DNA from: Adiantum capillus-veneris
Lineage: Eukaryota > Streptophyta > Polypodiopsida > Polypodiales > Pteridaceae
Length of the DNA: 21,500 nt
NCBI GenBank assembly: GCA_014529385.2
Contig: CM043967.1
Coordinates: 84,950,278 to 84,971,777, forward strand
Reading direction: 5' to 3'
Numbering within the stretch: position 1 is the stretch's first letter; each line of letters begins with the position of its first letter. The notes below the pieces were generated by a model. It was not told the origin of the DNA. It worked only from the letters and a program-made list of their open reading frames with translations, and made no database searches. Shown here piece by piece: positions 17,929 to 21,500 of the stretch. Made by a program: the position numbers and the translations under genes.

Positions 17929-18093
17929 AGAAGAAGAGAGTTATAACGCCGTAGGAAACTATCTTAAAAGACGTTAAACATTAGGTTATATGTAGACTTA
18001 CATTAAATTAGATTTAGGTTTATTTTTAACTAGATTTATGTTTATTTACGCTAGATTTAGATTTACGTTATATTAGATTAGATTTAGGTCTCC
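17929..18093. repeat. Direct repeat flanking the HIPP fragment, left copy
   Basis: ACACACAAGAAGAAGAGAGTT, then a CGTAGGAAACTATC stretch and a TTAGATTTAGGTTTATTT series, recur at 18607-18750. The last 45 bp (18044-18089) also recur at 18527-18573, immediately right of the captured segment. The TAACG.CGTAGGAAACTA word appears a third time at about 17741. Confidence 0.85.
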
Positions 18094-18450
18094 ATAGACT
18101 GCGATGCCTGCATGAAGCGGGTGAAGAAAGCCCTCAATGGAATATAGGGTATTGCTGCCTTCACTCATGGTGGGCTCCGTCGATCCAAAAGTACTGGTGA
18201 AATGTCTTCAAAAGATAGGGAAGAAGGTGGATCTTCAGGGCGGCAAGAGTCACTACATCCCCGACACAATGACCATCTAGACAACCTCTAGTCATTCAAC
18301 AGCAACTTCAAAGTTAGTAACAAGAGCAAGAACGGTCTAAAGGGCCAATTGCTGTCGTCAGATGTGGATGGAGATGAGGCAGCGTCACCGCCGGAAGTTA
18401 ACTCTCACATCTTTAGTGATGAGAATGCCAACTCTTGCCGAGTTATGTGA
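18094..18450 (+). pseudogene. Captured fragment of a HIPP (heavy-metal-associated isoprenylated protein) gene
   Basis: HIPPs are plant metallochaperone-like proteins with an HMA domain and a C-terminal prenylation signal. 18094-18144 reads IDCDACMKRVKKALNGI, matching the HMA start with its C-x-x-C metal-binding pair, then a stop TAG at 18145. 18179-18280, in a shifted frame, reads VDPKVLVKCLQKIGKKVDLQ and then GGKSHYIPDTMTI before a stop, matching the second half of the HMA fold. The tail returns to the first frame and ends HIFSDENANSCRVM and stop (18448-18450), a CaaX box preceded by the SDEN.N stretch common in HIPPs. The first exon is missing. Two frame changes and internal stops make it non-functional as protein. 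It lies in the CACTA spacer, in the same orientation as the transposase. Confidence 0.85.
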
Positions 18451-18526
18451 AAAATTATGTGTTAAATCAGTTTTAAGGTTCTTATAATCCCTGTTAGTTT
18501 AGTTCTTTGTTTTTAATATAACATAA

Positions 18527-18581
18527 TTTACGTTAGATTTAGATTTATGTTATATTAGATTAGACTTAGGTTTATTTAGGT

Positions 18582-18617
<36 letters not shown>

Positions 18618-18760
18618 GAAGAAGAGAGTTTTAACGTCGTAGGAAACTATCCCAAAAGACGTTAAAGATTAGGTTAGATGTAGACTTACGTTAAATTAGA
18701 TTTAGGTTTATTTTTAGTTAGATTTACGTTTATTTAGATTTACACTTATTTACGTTAGAT
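18527..18760. repeat. Direct repeat flanking the HIPP fragment, right copies
   Basis: 18527-18573 repeats 18044-18089 (ACG.TAGATTTAGATTTA, then TTATATTAGATTAGA). After a (CA)n tract, 18607-18750 repeats 17929-18060. The order on the right is rotated relative to the left, which suggests duplication around the captured segment. Confidence 0.8.
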
Positions 18761-19049
18761 CGAGTCCACGCAAGAATTACTTACGGTTTAGGGTTTAGAG
18801 TTATACGAACAGTGAAAAGATCTACTGTGAAAAGATGTTAAGATGCTGTGAAGTGCTACAGCTAGAGAAGAGGCAAAGGAGTTTTGTCCACTACATGCAG
18901 TATCATGTAGACGTGGGTGTGTAGATTTCTTGTACCCACAAATATAGGTATTGACCAATAAAGACGAGATTATAACCCGGTGGTTCTGATCTCCGTGCAC
19001 CTCTAGACCGAGGTGTGCGGGGATTGGACATGACTAGAGAATGCGAGGT

Positions 19050-19102
<53 letters not shown>

Positions 19103-19177
19103 GAGAGAGAGATAAGACGAAGAATGCCAATAGAATATTAAATTTGTTGTCCAGGTTATAAGTTTTTTATCCTCATT
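18761..19177 (+). promoter_or_regulatory. Probable 5' region of the CACTA transposase gene
   Basis: No gene. It contains a telo-box-like GGTTTAGGGTTTAG at 18785-18798, a small hairpin around GCACCTCTAGACCGAGGTG (about 18997-19016) and a long (GA)n tract at about 19049-19112, 60 bp before the ATG. GA tracts and telo-boxes are common in plant promoters and 5' leaders. A regulatory role is inference. Confidence 0.4.
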
Positions 19178-19710
19178 ATGAGTAGCGACGAGGATGTGGG
19201 ACCGTCCAACCGAAACACCTATCTCTCAACGAGGGTCTTATGTCCTTGTAATCAATGCAAGCATGCTGTGCGACGGACAAGACGTGTTTCTTTGCAGCAC
19301 GTTCGCGAATTTGGCGAGCTCGATCCATCTATTATAGATCGATTTGTTGCTAATTATAACTCGTCGGACTCTGACGCTGGCCAACAAGCAGCAATCTTGC
19401 AACCCAATAGACATGTTCGCAGGCGCTTTGGTCAAGCAGCATATGTGAGGCCACAAGATGTAGCCTCTGACAGCTCGGGGGATGATCATGCAGAGCACAT
19501 TCCCAACGAGGCAATGTTTGAGCCCGAGATTGATGAAATGATCGAGATGATCATGGATTCAAAAAGGCTTATCTATGATGATATGAAAAGTGAAGCCGAT
19601 ACGCCATTGTATAATGGAGCACGTATGTCTAGATTGAAAGCACTCCTGGTTCTTCTCAACATGCAGGCAAAGTTTGGATGGAGTGACACTAGCGTCACAG
19701 CGCTTTTCAA

Positions 19711-19806
19711 GTGATCTATTACAATTAGTTTACTTTAATAAAACTCTAAATGTATAATGATCTGATAGATTTTTACACGACTGTATCATATTTTTATGTT
19801 GTGTAG
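19711..19806 (+). other. Intron 1 of the TNP2-like gene (96 bp)
   Basis: The intron begins GTGATC at 19711 and ends TGTGTAG at 19806. It is phase 2: the split codon AA|A encodes the Lys in TALFKLLKEH, exactly the continuity expected for TNP2. AT-rich, as plant introns are. Confidence 0.8.
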
Positions 19807-20144
19807 ATTGCTGAAAGAGCACATACTACCAGCTGACAATGTGATGCCAGATTCCCGAGATGAAGCAAGAAAGATTTTGCGAAACTTGGGGATGGATTAC
19901 AATTCTATCCACGCCTGTCCTAATGATTGCATTCTTTTCAGAGGGGAATACATAGACATGGAGAAGTGTCCGAAATGTGATTCCGAAAGATATCGAGTAG
20001 ATCTCCACGGGACAAAAATTCCACAAAAGGTTTTGCGACATTTCCCTCTGCTTCCTCGCATCAAGCATTTCTTCGAATGTAAGTCCATGGCCGCCCTAGC
20101 ATCATGGCATGAGAAGAATAAATCTTCAGATGGTGTGCTACGAA

Positions 20145-20160
20145 TTCCTGCAGATCACTT
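20145..20160 (+). other. Internal deletion junction in the transposase
   Basis: Within CCTGCAGATCACTTAC the homology switches from DGVLRIPAD (N-terminal TNP2 block) to ITYFGTLQEI (C-terminal block) with a frame change. The roughly central two-thirds of a normal TNP2 protein is absent. The precise breakpoint needs an intact relative. Confidence 0.7.
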
Positions 20161-20363
20161 ACTTCGGCACGCTGCAAGAGATTTTGAGGATCGATTACAG
20201 AGGATTTTTTGTCGACTTGTTCGACGTGCAATGGTTCAAGATAATCATGGAGGGTCGCAATGCTACTGTGCGTAGAGGAGAGTCTGGTTTTCTTGAGGTG
20301 GATTCTACTAAGAAATGGACTGACCTAAGAGACACTTTCGTACTACCCGAGCATTGTGAACAA

Positions 20364-20444
20364 GTAAGTATGTAAATAGTTAACATCCCCCTTTTACAAG
20401 TTATGTGCTTGAAAGCTCTCATGTAAGTTATGTGGATCTGGCAG
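20364..20444 (+). other. Intron 2 of the TNP2-like gene (81 bp)
   Basis: A strong donor GTAAGTATG at 20364 and acceptor CTGGCAG ending at 20444 delimit a phase-0 intron. Joining gives EHCEQ and then VIFHPTKSTSNWW, which continues the C-terminal TNP2 homology. Confidence 0.8.
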
Positions 20445-20753
20445 GTAATATTTCATCCTACAAAGTCTACATCAAACTGGTGGTACGTCATAGAGGTAGA
20501 CCCTCGTAGTGCAAGGACGTATGAAGGCTACCATGTGCCAATCACAACGACATCAATGGAGGAGATCAGAGAAGATGCTCAATCAGAAGCCGCTGCGGTG
20601 GTGCCAGACGAGCATCAAGATGCTACTACTCTATATGGGGTGCATGCAGAGGACATACAAAATGAAACAGAGGATATGTGTTTAAACGGAGAGCTCTATA
20701 TAGATATAGGAAGTTATGCTGAGTTATGCAAGGATGAGAGAGAGATCTCTTAA

Positions 20754-21025
20754 AGCCACAAATATTGTATTTGAACAATTTTGCTCCGTGTTGTAAAAGC
20801 TCTGGCTCTCTAAGTACCTTCCATGGTGTATAACGCTCTTTTCTACTTGCGCTCACATCTTTTGATTGAAAATTCTGAGTTTTCGACTTGCCTCTTCTAT
20901 CACTCAATTCATTGCATCATTGTATTTATATGCGTCATTACGTCATTGTATTTAATGGTCTTTGCGTCATTGTCTACTCTATTCATTCAATATTAAGTTT
21001 AAATATTCGTGTGTTTAATGCAGGT
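20754..21025 (+). other. Spacer or intron between the two CACTA genes
   Basis: AT-rich with several GCGTCATTG-like words (CATTGTATTTA and CGTCATTG recur around 20916-20970). It ends in TTTAATGCAG at 21014-21023, a good splice acceptor just before the next ATG. En/Spm makes its two proteins from one alternatively spliced transcript, so this may be intron (inference). Confidence 0.5.
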
Positions 21026-21500
21026 ATGGATGATGAGGAGTTTCTTTCTTCTTTTTCACCGCAGCAGAGACAGTGGTACGTGGAGCGTCATCGCTCTGGC
21101 GCATCATCGCGCGTTCCTACTCCATCCGAATCTCCCTCTCTTTCGGAGCATTCGGCGCGCTCCGAAGCTTCGGCGTCGACGAGACGAGCTTCACACTCGT
21201 CTAGACACCGGCGCTCTAGTGGTGGCGGTGGCGGTTGTTGTGGGGATTCGGTCACCGATGCCTCCACACCGCCTCGTGTTCGACGAGGCTCTTTACCCTC
21301 CCCTTCTTTGCCCGCCCCCACACCAGCCACAGCATCGCCATCTACGCCACGTTTTGCACGGCTGACTGTTCCTAGAAGCTACACACCTCTACCTACTCCG
21401 CCAGGAGCCACCCCACTCGACACTCCTCGCTTCGGGGCCCAGAAGCCGGTGGAGACACCTGACGTTCGTACCCCCATCGACACGCCGCTAGAGACCCCTG
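21026..21500 (+). CDS. Second CACTA gene (TNP1/TNPA-like candidate), N-terminal part, runs off the window
   Basis: The frame is open from ATG 21026 to the window end (158 codons plus one base, no stop). It starts MDDEEFLSSFSPQQRQWYVE and becomes Ser-, Arg-, Pro- and Thr-rich with a Gly run (SSGGGGGCC) and repeated TP, TPR, PLPTPP and TPLDTP units, so this part is probably disordered. Base composition jumps to clearly GC-rich compared with the AT-rich surroundings. A splice acceptor lies 3 bases before the ATG. Position after the TNP2-like gene matches the second gene of CACTA elements, often a Transposase_24 (PF03004) protein with a long disordered N-terminus that binds subterminal repeats. 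The diagnostic domain would lie beyond the window, so the family call is inference. Confidence 0.6.
   Translation, partial: MDDEEFLSSFSPQQRQWYVERHRSGASSRVPTPSESPSLSEHSARSEASASTRRASHSSRHRRSSGGGGGCCGDSVTDASTPPRVRRGSLPSPSLPAPTPATASPSTPRFARLTVPRSYTPLPTPPGATPLDTPRFGAQKPVETPDVRTPIDTPLETP

Larger units (their letters stand above)
19178..20753 (+). pseudogene. CACTA TNP2-like transposase gene with catalytic core deleted
   Basis: Exon 1 (19178-19710) encodes a CPC..C Cys motif (LCPCNQCKHAVRRTRRVSLQ) typical of the transposase-associated domain, an acidic stretch and RLKALLVLLNMQAKFGWSDT. Exon 2 (from 19807) gives KLLKEHILPADNVMPDSRDE, NSIHACPNDCILFRGEYIDM, CPKCDSERY and PQKVLRHFPLLPRIKHFF, the N-terminal TNP2 block, up to DGVLRIPAD. 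The DDE-containing Transposase_21 region should follow. Instead the sequence jumps, in a new frame, to the C-terminal part (YFGTLQEILRIDYRG, then FVLPEHCEQ, then the NWWYVIEVDPR block) ending at 20751-20753. Frame 1 terminates at 20275. It is therefore an internal-deletion derivative without catalytic activity. Confidence 0.85.
17061..21500 (+). mobile_element. CACTA (En/Spm) DNA transposon, left part, non-autonomous
   Basis: The terminus CACTACAAGA at 17061-17070 is the canonical CACTA TIR, preceded by ATA as a possible 3-bp target duplication. Subterminal GCGACGCTC repeats follow, then microsatellite-rich spacer, a captured HIPP fragment, a TNP2-like transposase gene with its core deleted (19178-20753) and a second gene starting at 21026. 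Gene order and orientation match CACTA elements reading inward from the left end. The right TIR lies outside the window. Confidence 0.85.

Noticed and set aside
19238-19498. Minus-strand 86-codon frame inside the transposase
   Set aside because: It is antisense to clear TNP2 exon 1 coding sequence.
1-21500. Bacterial-type systems, CRISPR arrays, rRNA genes
   Set aside because: Spliced transposase, plant LTR elements and absence of operon structure show nuclear plant DNA. No spaced identical repeats of CRISPR type or rRNA sequence were seen.

Overview
The window looks like nuclear intergenic DNA from a land plant with a large, repeat-rich genome. The evidence is AT-rich, gene-poor sequence, layered remains of Ty3/gypsy and Ty1/copia retrotransposons with plant-type primer-binding sites (tRNA-iMet and tRNA-Asp), a CACTA (En/Spm) DNA transposon, small TIR elements, long (GA)n/(CT)n(CA)n microsatellites, and a piece of a plant-specific HIPP (heavy-metal-associated isoprenylated protein) gene. 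I see no intact host gene. The species is not decidable by eye; a fern or other non-model vascular plant would fit, but this is a guess.

Layout. 1-4600: old, mostly unrecognisable sequence, with a broken Lys/Glu-rich coding remnant (522-1170), an 84/89-bp tandem duplication (1469-1641) and dispersed direct and inverted repeats (3656-4175). 4640-7593, minus strand: one heavily decayed gypsy pol in canonical order protease, linker, reverse transcriptase, RNase H, integrase. 7624-7870, minus: an integrase fragment of a different gypsy type. 7875-10903, plus: a gag-only copia-like element with partial 5' LTR, PBS, leader, broken gag, PPT and truncated 3' LTR, and no pol. Its gag is split by two 245/246-bp MITEs in opposite orientation. 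10904-13966: unassigned sequence holding a 687-bp TIR element (with a 25-C run), then a second copia pol remnant. About 13990-14412: end of an LTR with TATA box and a tRNA-Asp PBS. 14413-17060: noncoding DNA with tandem duplications carrying microsatellites. 17061 to the window end: the left part of a CACTA element, open at the right edge.

The CACTA element is the youngest-looking and most informative unit. It has a CACTACAAGA terminus, GCGACGCTC subterminal repeats folded into a perfect 28-bp hairpin, a 50-bp minisatellite, a captured HIPP gene piece running from the metal-binding CxxC to the CaaX stop, a TNP2-type transposase gene with two recognisable introns but its catalytic core deleted, and a second GC-rich Ser/Pro/Thr-rich reading frame still open at the window edge. 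It therefore looks like a non-autonomous, gene-fragment-carrying CACTA that would need transposase supplied from elsewhere.

I found no convincing previously undescribed molecular system. The strongest leads are the HIPP capture, the internally deleted CACTA, the gag-only copia-like element and the inverted MITE pair with readable target duplications.
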